The notes under the pieces: model-generated
What the model was told of the DNA's origin: nothing
The model's input: only the letters and a program-made list of their open reading frames with translations
The model's database searches: none
Program-made: the position numbers and the translations under genes
Shown here: one piece after another, positions 23,734-33,309 of the stretch
How the letters are laid out: each line of letters starts with the position of its first letter
How positions within the stretch are numbered: position 1 is the first letter of the stretch
Assembly: GCF_003402975.1 (NCBI RefSeq)
Contig: NZ_QURB01000011.1
Coordinates: forward strand, 1-64,000
Direction: 5' to 3'
Length of the DNA: 64,000 bases
From: Brumimicrobium aurantiacum
GTDB taxonomy: Bacteria > Bacteroidota > Bacteroidia > Flavobacteriales_D > Crocinitomicaceae

Positions 23734-24543
23734 TTATTCAGGATCGTTACCCAATTCCACAGCTCTATTAAATGCTGCGTATGCGGCCTCTTTAATAAGC
23801 TCTTCAACATTGTTGTCTTCCATTGAATCTAATGCTGCTTGAGTTGTTCCCCCTTTAGAAGCAACCCTGTCCATCCATTTTTGAGGTGAAATATTTGATT
23901 CATTAAACAATGTGACAGCTCCTTCAAATGTTGAACTCACTAATACTCTTGAGTCGTTATCAGAGAATCCCATATTTTTAGCAGCCTCCAACATTGAATT
24001 CATAAAATAGAAAACGTATGCTGGTCCACTTCCAGAAATCCCTGTAGATTTATCAATGAATTTTTCAGTTTCAACATGGATCGAAGTTCCTGTAGTGTCA
24101 AGAAGGTTTCTAACCATTAATAATTCTACGCGAGAAACTTCATGAGATTCTGTAAAAGAGGTAATTCCTTTTCCAACCTTTGCCGGTAAATTAGGCATTG
24201 TTCTTACTACTTTAGATATCCCCAAGTGATCTTTTATGAAATCAATGGTTACTCCTGCCATTAATGAAACAATTATTTGCTGATCATTAACCATATCTTT
24301 CATTACCTCAAATAGCTCAACGCAATGATAAGGCTTAACAGCAACGAAAATAATGTCTGCTTGTGGCAAACAATCTTCAATTTTGTCATACACATCAAAA
24401 TCAGGATTCTCTCTTAAATTAGAAAGGGTTTCTGGACTTAAATCCTGAATCATTAACTTTCTTTTGTTCAACAATGGTGATCTTGACATTCCTTCTGAGT
24501 AGGTGAGTCCCATATTACCACCACCGATTACTAATACTTTCAT
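23734..24543 (-). CDS. proC: pyrroline-5-carboxylate reductase
   Basis: 269 residues. Last step of proline synthesis, NAD(P)H-dependent. Rossmann motif G-G-G-N-M-G at 7-12, V-K-P-Y-H, R-T-M-P-N-L-P-A-K-V-G-K-G-I-T, and the P5CR signature near the C-terminus (S-G-S-G-P-A-Y-V-F-Y and A-S-K-G-G-T-T). First gene of the proC-proB-proA operon. The presence of all three proline genes in a row argues for a single promoter in 24544-24888. Confidence 0.95.
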   Translation of the reverse strand: MKVLVIGGGNMGLTYSEGMSRSPLLNKRKLMIQDLSPETLSNLRENPDFDVYDKIEDCLPQADIIFVAVKPYHCVELFEVMKDMVNDQQIIVSLMAGVTIDFIKDHLGISKVVRTMPNLPAKVGKGITSFTESHEVSRVELLMVRNLLDTTGTSIHVETEKFIDKSTGISGSGPAYVFYFMNSMLEAAKNMGFSDNDSRVLVSSTFEGAVTLFNESNISPQKWMDRVASKGGTTQAALDSMEDNNVEELIKEAAYAAFNRAVELGNDPE

Positions 24544-24888
24544 GTATTTTATTTATTTATTTAATTTTCTAAACTTTTAAGAATTGTGCAACAATTGTTC
24601 TATTCTCTATTATTTCAATATTTAACTTTTAAACCAAACCAAATTACTATTTAATTACTTGTATATGTCTGATATACAGTTGTTTTGGCGCCAGTGTCAA
24701 TCTAACATGATAATTTGTCATATCAACAAAAATTGCTCAAATCTATTTAGCTAATAAGATAATAAATATTATGAATTAGTTGCTGCATCATTAGTTACAT
24801 TTTTTGGAAATAACATTATTTTTCAATTGCACGTTGAAAAGAAATGTTTCCTCGATCGTTTTAGATCCTTCTTTACTATATTTGGGAC
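24544..24888. other. divergent intergenic region, proC / glycosyltransferase
   Basis: 345 bp, AT-rich, no gene. A -7-like sequence for the plus strand lies at 24877-24884, and a possible minus-strand one (TAGATTTG) at 24738-24745. No riboswitch or strong hairpin was seen. Confidence 0.5.
24877..24884 (+). promoter_or_regulatory. -7-like element TATATTTG before the glycosyltransferase gene
   Basis: TAnnTTTG match ending 4 nt before the GTG start at 24889, the same geometry as aroK. No clear -33 element. Confidence 0.45.
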
Positions 24889-25866
24889 GTGCAAAATTTT
24901 CTGATTATACAAACTGCCTTTTTGGGAGATGTTATTTTAGCCACACCCATTGTAGCTGAATTGAAAAGGATTTATCCAGAAGCAAGAATTGATGTATTGG
25001 TGCGTAAAGGAAACGAATCTCTCCTCATAAATAATTCTAAAATCAATAAAATATTTATTTGGGATAAAAAAGGAGGGAAGTATAGAAGTCTATTGCGCAA
25101 TATTAAAAATATTCGGAAAGTTATATACGATGAAGTTATAACGCTTCAACGATATACCAATGCAGGTTTAGTTACTCTATTTGCGAAAACGAAAAGGCGA
25201 ATCGGATTCGATAAAAATGCATTTCGATCAATGTATACTAAAACTGTTAAACATTCTTTAGAGGGTGAAAATCATGAAGTGGAAAGAAATTTGAGTTTAA
25301 TTGCTCATCATGGTGCTCAAAAATTAGTTAGACCAGAACTCTTTCCTTCGAGTAATGACATGGAACTTGTGGAAGATTATAAATCTGAAACATATTTCTG
25401 TTTAGCACCGGCCTCAGTTTGGGCAACCAAGAAACTACCAGCATCAGGGTGGACTGAATTGATAAATTTGTTACTTCAAAAAGGAGAGGTTAAATTACTT
25501 GGAGGTCCAGATGATCATGATTTATGTGATGACATTCAAAAAGAGTTTCCTGGAGGGGTGCATAATCTAGCCGGAAAACTTACTTTAATGCAAAGTGCTG
25601 CCTTAATGAAAGATGCTACAATGAATTATGTTAATGATTCCGGTCCTTTACATATTGCTTCTGCGATGAATGCACCAACACGTGCTTTCTTTTGTTCAAC
25701 TGTTCCTAAATTCGGCTTTGGACCTTTAGCAGATGATGCAAAGGTAATTGAAACTCCTTTAGGTCTTGATTGCAGACCATGCGGTAATCATGGATTTACT
25801 AAATGTCCATTAGGCCATTTTAAATGTGGGAAATCGATCGTAATTAATGAAGAAAGCATCGCTTAA
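24889..25866 (+). CDS. glycosyltransferase family 9 (heptosyltransferase-like)
   Basis: 325 residues, GTG start. GT-B fold: N-terminal T-A-F-L-G-D-V-I-L-A-T-P (9-20) and C-terminal donor site with L-A-P-A-S-V-W-A-T-K-K-L-P and N-D-S-G-P-L-H-I-A-S-A. The family adds heptose or related sugars to the lipopolysaccharide core at the inner face of the inner membrane. A Cys cluster near the end (D-C-R-P-C, K-C-P, F-K-C-G) is typical of many members. Stands alone; a shared terminator lies between it and the convergent PKD gene. Confidence 0.9.
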   Translation: MQNFLIIQTAFLGDVILATPIVAELKRIYPEARIDVLVRKGNESLLINNSKINKIFIWDKKGGKYRSLLRNIKNIRKVIYDEVITLQRYTNAGLVTLFAKTKRRIGFDKNAFRSMYTKTVKHSLEGENHEVERNLSLIAHHGAQKLVRPELFPSSNDMELVEDYKSETYFCLAPASVWATKKLPASGWTELINLLLQKGEVKLLGGPDDHDLCDDIQKEFPGGVHNLAGKLTLMQSAALMKDATMNYVNDSGPLHIASAMNAPTRAFFCSTVPKFGFGPLADDAKVIETPLGLDCRPCGNHGFTKCPLGHFKCGKSIVINEESIA

Positions 25867-25949
25867 AATTCACTAGAATATTTTCATTTAAAGATATTAA
25901 TCTACTTTCAGTTGGATAGGTTATTATTGTGTTCAAAATTCAATGCATA

Positions 25950-25982
25950 AAAAAAGGGACTTCAGTCGAAGTCCCTTTTTTT
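25950..25982. terminator. bidirectional terminator
   Basis: AAGGGACTTC-AGTC-GAAGTCCCTT with A run before and T run after. Serves the glycosyltransferase gene and the convergent PKD protein gene. Confidence 0.85.
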
Positions 25983-25997
25983 GAAATTTTTAGTGGA

Positions 25998-28046
25998 TTA
26001 GTTATTCACCACTTGAACAAATCCATGTTCATTGTATGTTTTTCCTTTTAAAGTTTTGAATGTAATCTTATAGAAATAAGTTCCATCCGCTACTTGGGTT
26101 CCTGACTTAGACTTACCATCCCAAACAAAGTCTGGTTCATTATAAGTTCTAAGAGAAGTACCCCATCTGTTTAAGATATTAATCTCAAACTCTGTAATTG
26201 TTTCATATGCTGCTTTATAATTGATGTAGAATCCGTCGTTAACTCCATCGTTATTTGGCGTAACAATGTTTGGAATTTCAAATTGAACTTCTGGAAAATC
26301 AACAAAAATATCCGTTGAATAAGTGTTCGTACATCCGTTTGCATCAACACCTGTGTGAGTTACTGTGTAAACACCAGCATCGGTAAATGAATGGAATATT
26401 GTATCATTCAATTCTGTCGTATTATTTCCATCTGCAAAATCCCAATAATTACTTACAAGGTTACTTGGATCATTGAAGAATGATACATCAAGTACTGGTT
26501 CGCCAGAAATTGGATCTGCAACAAATGAAACATCTGGAGCAGGTAGAACTGTTACAGGTATTGTATTAGTATTTGTACAATCACCATTAGCGTCTTCAAT
26601 AGTTAAAGTTACATCGAAAGTTCCACTAGAAGGGAACGTATAACTAGCATCTGTAGAGTATACAGTATCTGTTCCAGTTTCAAAGAACCATTTTGAGTTC
26701 ACAAAGTTACCAATTGAAGTATTTGTAAATTGAATTTCTTCACCTTGACAAACTGGAGGGTAAGTAAAGTTTGCATACGGAGAAGGCTCGATAAACAATT
26801 CGATTGTTGTATCAGTAACACATCCAAATTCTGTTTCAACAGTTAGTTTTACATTATAAGTACCAACACCAGTAAATTCGTAACTTGGGTTTTGGTCTGT
26901 AGATGTATTTCCTTGGTTATCAAAATTCCAACTCCAATTGTCAATATTGAATCCAGGAGGAAGTGTAGACATGTCAGTAAAGTTTGTTAATGATCCTTGA
27001 CATAAAGGAGATGCATCAAAATCAACATCTGCAAAAGGATAGTTTTGGAATAAAATCGAATCACTAGCAGTACAGCCAGGATAGTTGACATCAACAATAT
27101 CAACATAATAGTTTCCGATTGTAGGACCTTCATAAATACTATCTGTATCACCATTGTTCCATACATAGTCATAATCTCCCGATCCTCCAATAGGATTAGA
27201 TACGATTGCAGTATCAATCAATCCACAGAATGAAGTATCATTTGGAAGGTTTGGATCAATTACACCATACATGTCAATACTTGCAAAACAAGAATCAGAA
27301 ATACCATCAGTAAATACTACGTCGTAAGTTTGAACATTTTGAATAATACAATCATTTGTGTCTGCAGGATCTGTTGTTCCATCAACGTTCCAGTCATAGT
27401 AATAAGTACCACAAATAGTTCCTAATACAGCAATGTTATCAAGTCCCCAGTGGTCATTTCCAGCACCACTAGTACCTGTTTGAATCCATCTGAAACGTGT
27501 TGAAGTTGTCATCGCAGCAGCTGGAATAGTATGACAATACTGAGTCCATTGAGTTTGGATTGGATCTGTTCCGTTGTTTAGTACTGCTTCATAATGAATA
27601 CTTACCCATGTTACACCACCGTCGATAGAGTATTGAAGGTCTACACCTTCACCTGTTAAATCAGGTCCTTCACAACTACCACTACCACCTTGAGTTGCAT
27701 ATTTCATTTCGAAACAAATGTCACCACCACAACTCAAATCATAGTCATTTGTTTCTAATTCTCTTGGGTGTGCTTGTTGATCACCAAACCATCCAGCTGG
27801 GGTACCATCTGGAGTTGGTCCACAAGGGTTGGTATACATTAGCGTTTGAGAAGTAAACCAACCTGGTCCTAATGCACCAGAGTTAAAGTCTTCTCCTAGT
27901 AATGTATCTTGAGCAACCCCAACAGCTGTTAAATCAAAACAATCCCCACAGTCTAAAGAGTCTGATTGCGTTTCAATAGTCACAGTACATTGTGAATACG
28001 ACCAAAATGATACTGTGATAAGTAAAAGTGTAATTAATATCTTCAT
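25998..28046 (-). CDS. secreted PKD-repeat protein with T9SS type-B sorting domain
   Basis: 682 residues. N-terminal signal peptide (M-K-I-L-I-T-L-L-L-I-T-V-S-F-W-S-Y-S), then a beta-sandwich region with W/G-rich segments (30-210), several PKD-like domains (about 330-590; repeats with F-T-G-V-G-T-Y-N-V-K-L-T-V style motifs) and the C-terminal gliding-motility type domain (I-P-N-I-V-T-P-N-N-D-G-V-N-D, then N-R-W-G, then W-D-G-K, then D-G-T-Y-F-Y-K). That end is recognised by the type IX secretion system and cleaved at the surface. Cysteine-rich. Probably an adhesin or surface protein. The small secreted protein gene lies 11 nt upstream. Confidence 0.88.
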   Translation of the reverse strand: MKILITLLLITVSFWSYSQCTVTIETQSDSLDCGDCFDLTAVGVAQDTLLGEDFNSGALGPGWFTSQTLMYTNPCGPTPDGTPAGWFGDQQAHPRELETNDYDLSCGGDICFEMKYATQGGSGSCEGPDLTGEGVDLQYSIDGGVTWVSIHYEAVLNNGTDPIQTQWTQYCHTIPAAAMTTSTRFRWIQTGTSGAGNDHWGLDNIAVLGTICGTYYYDWNVDGTTDPADTNDCIIQNVQTYDVVFTDGISDSCFASIDMYGVIDPNLPNDTSFCGLIDTAIVSNPIGGSGDYDYVWNNGDTDSIYEGPTIGNYYVDIVDVNYPGCTASDSILFQNYPFADVDFDASPLCQGSLTNFTDMSTLPPGFNIDNWSWNFDNQGNTSTDQNPSYEFTGVGTYNVKLTVETEFGCVTDTTIELFIEPSPYANFTYPPVCQGEEIQFTNTSIGNFVNSKWFFETGTDTVYSTDASYTFPSSGTFDVTLTIEDANGDCTNTNTIPVTVLPAPDVSFVADPISGEPVLDVSFFNDPSNLVSNYWDFADGNNTTELNDTIFHSFTDAGVYTVTHTGVDANGCTNTYSTDIFVDFPEVQFEIPNIVTPNNDGVNDGFYINYKAAYETITEFEINILNRWGTSLRTYNEPDFVWDGKSKSGTQVADGTYFYKITFKTLKGKTYNEHGFVQVVNN

Positions 28047-28057
28047 AGTTCTATGTT

Positions 28058-28474
28058 TTAATAGTTAATTGTAATTGACTTCAATGAATTAGATGCGTCA
28101 GAAGCTTTTTTACCGCTATTTCCAACCATAAACTCTTTGAATAAATATAATCCCGGTGTATTTTCTTGATGCCCACCAATAGATTCACCTGGAGCTAAAG
28201 TAATTGGTTTTACACCATCATGATTTGAAGAGTTAACAGCTTGACCATTGTTGTTGATGTAATTTAAAACAGGTGTAAATGTCACCGTTTCGTTTGAAAT
28301 GTTTTTAACCTTAACTTCATAGAATTTAAAAAACACATCGTTTTTCTTGTCTTTCTTGTCTTTTACAATAGCTTCATATTGAAGTTTACCGTCTGTATCT
28401 GAAATTACAGGTTGTTGGGCGTTTAATCCTAAGGAAAATAGAATCATAATCGAAAGTGTTAGCAACTTGTTCAT
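28058..28474 (-). CDS. small secreted protein
   Basis: 138 residues with a signal peptide ending near A-Q-Q (residues 18-22). The mature part looks like a single beta-sandwich (V-K-V-K-N-I-S-N-E-T-V-T-F). Family not recognised. It lies 11 nt before the large PKD protein gene on the same strand, so both are probably coexpressed and the product may act at the surface with it. Confidence 0.65.
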   Translation of the reverse strand: MNKLLTLSIMILFSLGLNAQQPVISDTDGKLQYEAIVKDKKDKKNDVFFKFYEVKVKNISNETVTFTPVLNYINNNGQAVNSSNHDGVKPITLAPGESIGGHQENTPGLYLFKEFMVGNSGKKASDASNSLKSITINY

Positions 28475-28971
28475 GAGTTATTTATTTTATAATTAATATT
28501 CTAGGTAAAGTTAAATAAAAGGGATTTTCCGTTTTGTTCATTGTAAACTATTTATTAACCCTATCCTGTTGGTTAGACTTATTTCTTTCTATATTGGTTG
28601 CATAGAATTATAAATTATTCTAAAATAAAATGATTTCATTTTTTCTTAAGCAATCGAAAAAAGATGTTTTAGAATTTTAGGTTTAATTAGAAGTGTTGAT
28701 TTTGAGGTAGGTAACTATTTGATCGATAAAGTTTACATTTAACACGCTAAAAATACCTTTTTAAACAATTCGAATTAAAATTCACAACTACATGATTTTT
28801 GAAACGTTTTAGTATGTTAGGTAACATTTCATGGATACTTTTCTGTAAAAAGCCATCTAAACTTATCAAAATTACCTCTAAAATTATGTTTTTCTGAACT
28901 AATTTGGAAAATCACTGTTTTAATTACTAGATTCTTACAATAAAAAAAAATAAACAATAACAAATTATAAT
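28475..28971. other. divergent intergenic region with no gene seen
   Basis: 497 bp, very AT-rich, between the small secreted protein gene (minus) and the Crp/Fnr regulator gene (plus). No convincing ORF, tRNA, strong hairpin or TAnnTTTG element with a matching -33 box was found. The likeliest content is two promoters and binding sites for the Crp-like regulator. Confidence 0.4.
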
Positions 28972-29667
28972 ATGGTAAACGATAAAAATGCGAATTTAAA
29001 CTTGGTTAATAAAATTGAACTTTTTGAAGATTTGTCTGCTGATCAGAAATTAACCTTGACAAGCATTTTAAGTCCGCTTTACGTTAAAAAGAAGGAGTTC
29101 TTATTCGAATTGGGGGATCCAATTCATAACATTTACTTTGTTGCTAAAGGTAGAGTGAAAATTATAAATAAAATAAGTCCGGATAAATCATGTTTAAAAA
29201 GAATTTTATATCCAGGTGATTACTATGGAGAACATTCAGCTTTGAATGGAGAAGCTTATAGCCATTATCTTGATTATGCTGTAGTCATGGATAAGGAAAC
29301 TGAAGTCTTAGCTTTACCAATAGGTGAACTTAAAGCACTTTTTGAAAGAAATCAAGAGTTACATACAAAAGTTATCAATACTGTTTTATCTAATTTTAAA
29401 AAATTAAATGATCGATTGGAATCTGTGATGCTTAAAAAATCTAAAGAAAGAATTATTGACTTTCTTAGAGAAATGTCTATAGATGTTGGAAAAGCTGTGG
29501 GATATGAAATGTTGATTAAACACAATTTAACACATCAAGAAATTGCTGATTATACGGGGATTTCTAGACAGAAAGTTACAACAATATTAAATGAATTGAA
29601 ACATGAGGGAGTGATTCATCTTGAAAGAAATTCGATTTTAGTCAGAGATGATAAACTTTTGAACTAA
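28972..29667 (+). CDS. Crp/Fnr family transcriptional regulator
   Basis: 231 residues. Cyclic-nucleotide-binding fold at about 20-130 (Y-F-V-A-K-G-R-V-K-I, then P-G-D-Y-Y-G-E-H-S-A-L), dimerisation helix, and a winged helix-turn-helix at 160-225 (L-T-H-Q-E-I-A-D-Y-T-G-I-S-R-Q-K-V-T-T-I-L-N-E-L). The F-G-E-x-S box of cAMP-binding members is Y-G-E-H-S, and no Fnr-type Cys cluster is present, so the effector is unknown. Monocistronic, with its own terminator at 29680-29708. Confidence 0.9.
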   Translation: MVNDKNANLNLVNKIELFEDLSADQKLTLTSILSPLYVKKKEFLFELGDPIHNIYFVAKGRVKIINKISPDKSCLKRILYPGDYYGEHSALNGEAYSHYLDYAVVMDKETEVLALPIGELKALFERNQELHTKVINTVLSNFKKLNDRLESVMLKKSKERIIDFLREMSIDVGKAVGYEMLIKHNLTHQEIADYTGISRQKVTTILNELKHEGVIHLERNSILVRDDKLLN

Positions 29668-29679
29668 TCTTTTATCAAC

Positions 29680-29708
29680 AAAAAATCCGTCATTAGACGG
29701 ATTTTTTT
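29680..29708. terminator. terminator of the Crp/Fnr gene
   Basis: AAAAATCCGTC-ATTA-GACGGATTTTTTT, 14 nt past the stop. It can also serve the convergent aminotransferase gene. Confidence 0.85.
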
Positions 29709-29722
29709 GTTTTAAACTTTCA

Positions 29723-30925
29723 TTATTTTAATTGTCGAATACCAATGATTACTTCTTTAACAATCGCAATTGCGATATCAGCTTCTTCTTTACTTAAAGT
29801 TAAAGGTGGACTCAATCTGAAACTATCAGGATGAGATAAAAACCAAAAAGAGAGTAGTCCTTTTTCTAAGCAACCTGTAACGATTTGATTAACCAATTCT
29901 GGGCTTTCCATATCAAAGGCAAACATATAACCAACCCTACGTATTGCTTTTACTTCCTCTAATTTTAGTAGCTCATCTTCGATTTGTTGACCAATTAATT
30001 CTATCTGCTGATAATCAATTTCAGATAAAACCTTTAATCCTGCTGCGGCAGCGGCACAAACCACTGGGTGTCCTCCAAATGTAGTGATATGCCCCAGAAT
30101 AGGGTCGTGACTAAATAGGTCCATTTTTTCCTTATGACTCACTAAAGCACCTATGGGCATTCCTCCGCCTAAGGCTTTTCCAAGAGTAAGAATATCAGGT
30201 ACGACTCCCGAGTGTTCAAAGGCGAAATTTAATCCAGATCTACCTAATCCACATTGTACTTCGTCATATATTAATTGTGCTCCAGTTTCCTCACAGCGCG
30301 CTTTTAATGCTTTTAGGTAATTAGTAGAAGCTTGTCTAACTCCTGCGTCTCCTTGAATCGTTTCAATAAAAACACCTGCAGTTTGTTCTGTGATTTTCGA
30401 TAAATCTTCGATTGAATTATGACGAATGTGATTGACCTCTGGAAGTAAAGGTTCGAATGGATTCTTCTTTACTGCGTTACTTGAAAGGCTTAAACTCCCA
30501 TTTGTACTACCGTGATATGCACCGAAACAGGAAATGATTTCTCTTCTTCCAGTGATTCGTTTTGCTAGTTTTATTGCGGCTTCATTGGCTTCTGTTCCCG
30601 AGTTTACAGCGTAAACAGAGTTTAGCTGCTCAGGTAACATCTCAACCAATCGTTCAGCCATTTCTAAGGGTGCATCTTGAATGAATTCTCCATACACCAT
30701 TACGTGCAAATGCCTGTCGATTTGAGTTTTTAAGGCTTGTACCACTTCAGGGTGATTGTGTCCAATATTGTTCACAGCCACTCCAGCAATCATATCCAAA
30801 TAAGCCTTTCCATTTTTATCGTAAATATAGCTTCCTTTAGCGTAATCAACATCAATTAAAAATGGAAAAGGCGAAGTTTGACCTTGAAGGTTTTTAAACT
30901 TTTCTTCAGCAGATAAAATACTCAT
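29723..30925 (-). CDS. class III aminotransferase (acetylornithine/ornithine type)
   Basis: 400 residues from M-S-I-L-S (30925); an upstream ATG at 30967 would overlap the transketolase gene. PLP-dependent: V-N-S-G-T-E-A-N-E-A-A (cofactor phosphate), Y-D-E-V-Q-C-G (Asp contacting the pyridine N) and L-G-K-A-L-G-G-G-M-P-I-G (Schiff-base Lys). It resembles acetylornithine or ornithine aminotransferases, but the exact substrate cannot be read from sequence. Overlaps the 3' end of the transketolase C-subunit gene's region only if the longer start is used; the two are likely cotranscribed. Confidence 0.85.
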   Translation of the reverse strand: MSILSAEEKFKNLQGQTSPFPFLIDVDYAKGSYIYDKNGKAYLDMIAGVAVNNIGHNHPEVVQALKTQIDRHLHVMVYGEFIQDAPLEMAERLVEMLPEQLNSVYAVNSGTEANEAAIKLAKRITGRREIISCFGAYHGSTNGSLSLSSNAVKKNPFEPLLPEVNHIRHNSIEDLSKITEQTAGVFIETIQGDAGVRQASTNYLKALKARCEETGAQLIYDEVQCGLGRSGLNFAFEHSGVVPDILTLGKALGGGMPIGALVSHKEKMDLFSHDPILGHITTFGGHPVVCAAAAAGLKVLSEIDYQQIELIGQQIEDELLKLEEVKAIRRVGYMFAFDMESPELVNQIVTGCLEKGLLSFWFLSHPDSFRLSPPLTLSKEEADIAIAIVKEVIIGIRQLK

Positions 30926-30932
30926 GGGAAAA

Positions 30933-31889
30933 TTATTTTCTTGAAATCGCTTTCTTCGCGGCAGCAATTACATCAGCTGTATCGATGTTGTATTTTGTCA
31001 TTAATTCTGCAGGTGTAGCACTTTCACCAAATGTATCATTTACTCCAACATATTCCTGTGGAGTAGGCGTGTTTCTACTTAAAATTTGTGCAACTGAATC
31101 ACCTAATCCTCCATTGATCATGTGTTCTTCAGCAGTAACGACACAACCAGTTTTTTTTGCGGTTGCTAAAATAGCCTTAGCATCGATAGGTTTAATGGTA
31201 TGCATGTTGATTACTTCAGCATCAATTCCTTCTTTAGCTAATTCTTGAGCGGCTTCAATTGCTTTGTAAACCATGTGTCCACATGCAATGATAGAAACAT
31301 CTTTCCCTTCGAAAATAGTATCTGCTTTACCGATTACAAACTCTGCATCATCAGCAACAAAAATTGGAACTTTAGGACGACCAAAACGTAAGTAAACAGG
31401 ACTATCTAAATCAGCAATAGCTTTTGTAGCTTGTTTTGTTTGATTGAAATCAGCTGGAACAATCACCGTCATATTAGGTAACATTTTCATCATTCCAATA
31501 TCTTCTAAAATCTGGTGTGTAGCTCCATCTTCTCCCAATGTTAAACCAGCGTGAGATGCACAAATCTTAACATTTTTGCCTGAGTAAGCAACAGATTGTC
31601 TGATTTGGTCATAAACTCTACCTGTAGAAAAGTTTGCAAAAGTACCAGTATAAGGCACCTTTCCACCAATGGTCATTCCTGCCGCCATACTAATCATATT
31701 TGCTTCAGAAATTCCTACTTGAAAAAATCGTTCTGAAAAGTCATTTTCAAAAGCATTCATTTTTAATGATCCTGTCAAATCTGCACATAATGCAACTACA
31801 TTTGGATGAGATTTACCTAATTCATGTAAGCCTTCTCCAAATCCAGAACGTGTGTCTTTTTCGCCTAAAATTTTGATATTCTTTTCCAT
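30933..31889 (-). CDS. transketolase, C-terminal subunit
   Basis: 318 residues. Carries the pyrimidine-binding and C-terminal domains of thiamine-diphosphate transketolase ([37 protein letters not shown]). Needs the N-terminal subunit at 33310-34167. Moves two-carbon units between sugar phosphates in the pentose phosphate pathway. Start ATG shares one base with the stop of the vWA gene (TAATG), a sign of coupling. Confidence 0.92.
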   Translation of the reverse strand: MEKNIKILGEKDTRSGFGEGLHELGKSHPNVVALCADLTGSLKMNAFENDFSERFFQVGISEANMISMAAGMTIGGKVPYTGTFANFSTGRVYDQIRQSVAYSGKNVKICASHAGLTLGEDGATHQILEDIGMMKMLPNMTVIVPADFNQTKQATKAIADLDSPVYLRFGRPKVPIFVADDAEFVIGKADTIFEGKDVSIIACGHMVYKAIEAAQELAKEGIDAEVINMHTIKPIDAKAILATAKKTGCVVTAEEHMINGGLGDSVAQILSRNTPTPQEYVGVNDTFGESATPAELMTKYNIDTADVIAAAKKAISRK

Positions 31890-33247
31890 TATAAATTTAT
31901 CGTTACTGTTTTGTTCGTATATACACTGAAATCTTGTTGTTTTGAATAATTTGTTGATTTCAGACTTTTCTGTCTATAAACAACCTTGTATTTACCAGGT
32001 TGTAATATAAAAGTGTTTTTAGTGCTATCTTCACTAAGGTCACAAACCCATTCAAATTGATTACTTGCTTTAATTTCAAATATTTGTCCTGTGACAACTT
32101 TATAGGCATTGAAATTAACAACTCCAGGAGCTTCAACAGAAACTGTTGTTGTTCTACTTTGCGTAACCTCAATGGTCTTGTACCTTCTCGGTAATGTTAA
32201 TATTTCAACTTTGTATTTTCCTACAATGTATTGTTGTAACTCATCAATCTTCTGAACATTTAAAGTCTTTTCACTATTGATTTGCATTACGCGACTGTCC
32301 ACGAAATTATATCGGGTAGGTTGTTTGAATTCAATTTTCACCCTTCCTTGAGGAGCTGGTAATTCAATAGTGTTGTGGGTATTTCTATGTATTTTTATTC
32401 CTTTCTTTACTTGTTCGGGTAATGTTTTAACATATAAGTCATATTCAGTTGATGGGTCTAAAATCAGTGTATCGGGCAACCCTTCTTCATTTAAGGTATG
32501 CTTATATGTATATCTGAGGTTTTGAGTTCCTGCTTCATATAAAAACATGGTTACATCAGTTTCTAAAGGTTGACCACCAACCGTGTTTAAATTGATTTGA
32601 ACTGTTGTGTTGACCAATGCTTTGTTGACCACATTTTTTAAAACAGCTTCAAATGACACAGGGTCTTCTGCAGATTTATAATTACCGTAGCAATCAAAAT
32701 GTGATAAATATGACATGTCCATCCCTAAACCAATTACAAAAGGACTAATCGTTACACCTTTGGCTCTAAGTTTGTCAGCTATTACACAGGGTTCGTCATC
32801 ACATGCTTCTACACCATCAGTAATTAAAATAATTACGTTTCTAGATGATTTATCTGGAAAATCACTTGCGGCTTGTTCCAATGAACGTGCTATTGGAGTG
32901 GTTCCTTTAGCGCGTATGGTTTTCAGTTTATTTAAAACTGCTGTGTGATTATTTGCAGCAAATGGAACCTCCAATTTGGTGTCTGCGCAATCTTGGTAAT
33001 TTGCAGTTATCGGTGATTGATGTCCATATACTCGTAAAGCAATTTCTAGGTTTGGAACACCTCTTAAACTATCAACAGAATTAGAAATAATTCGTTTTGC
33101 AGTTGTAAATCTGGCCTCGTTTCCCCATTTTTTATTCATGGAGTTTGAAGCATCGAGTACAAAAAGTATACGCGTTAATTCTTCTTGTGAATAAGAATAT
33201 CCAGCAAGACTAATGAATAATGCAAGTATAATTTTTTTCATTCTCAA
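31889..33247 (-). CDS. secreted von Willebrand factor A domain protein
   Basis: 452 residues. Signal peptide ([10 protein letters not shown], then A-G-Y-S-Y-S). vWA domain at about 25-215 with a complete MIDAS: D32-A-S34-N-S36, then T in G-T-T-P and D in L-I-T-D-G. The remainder is beta-rich, with several short Ig- or carboxypeptidase-like segments. Exported, possibly periplasmic or surface. It sits between the two halves of transketolase with a 1-nt overlap to the C-subunit gene and 62 nt after the N-subunit gene, an unexpected place for a secreted protein. Confidence 0.85.
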   Translation of the reverse strand: MRMKKIILALFISLAGYSYSQEELTRILFVLDASNSMNKKWGNEARFTTAKRIISNSVDSLRGVPNLEIALRVYGHQSPITANYQDCADTKLEVPFAANNHTAVLNKLKTIRAKGTTPIARSLEQAASDFPDKSSRNVIILITDGVEACDDEPCVIADKLRAKGVTISPFVIGLGMDMSYLSHFDCYGNYKSAEDPVSFEAVLKNVVNKALVNTTVQINLNTVGGQPLETDVTMFLYEAGTQNLRYTYKHTLNEEGLPDTLILDPSTEYDLYVKTLPEQVKKGIKIHRNTHNTIELPAPQGRVKIEFKQPTRYNFVDSRVMQINSEKTLNVQKIDELQQYIVGKYKVEILTLPRRYKTIEVTQSRTTTVSVEAPGVVNFNAYKVVTGQIFEIKASNQFEWVCDLSEDSTKNTFILQPGKYKVVYRQKSLKSTNYSKQQDFSVYTNKTVTINL

Positions 33248-33309
33248 CTGCTTATCGTTTTCAAAACTTCTCGTTTTGTTTTAATTCCCTGAAACTTTTT
33301 TCGATCAGT

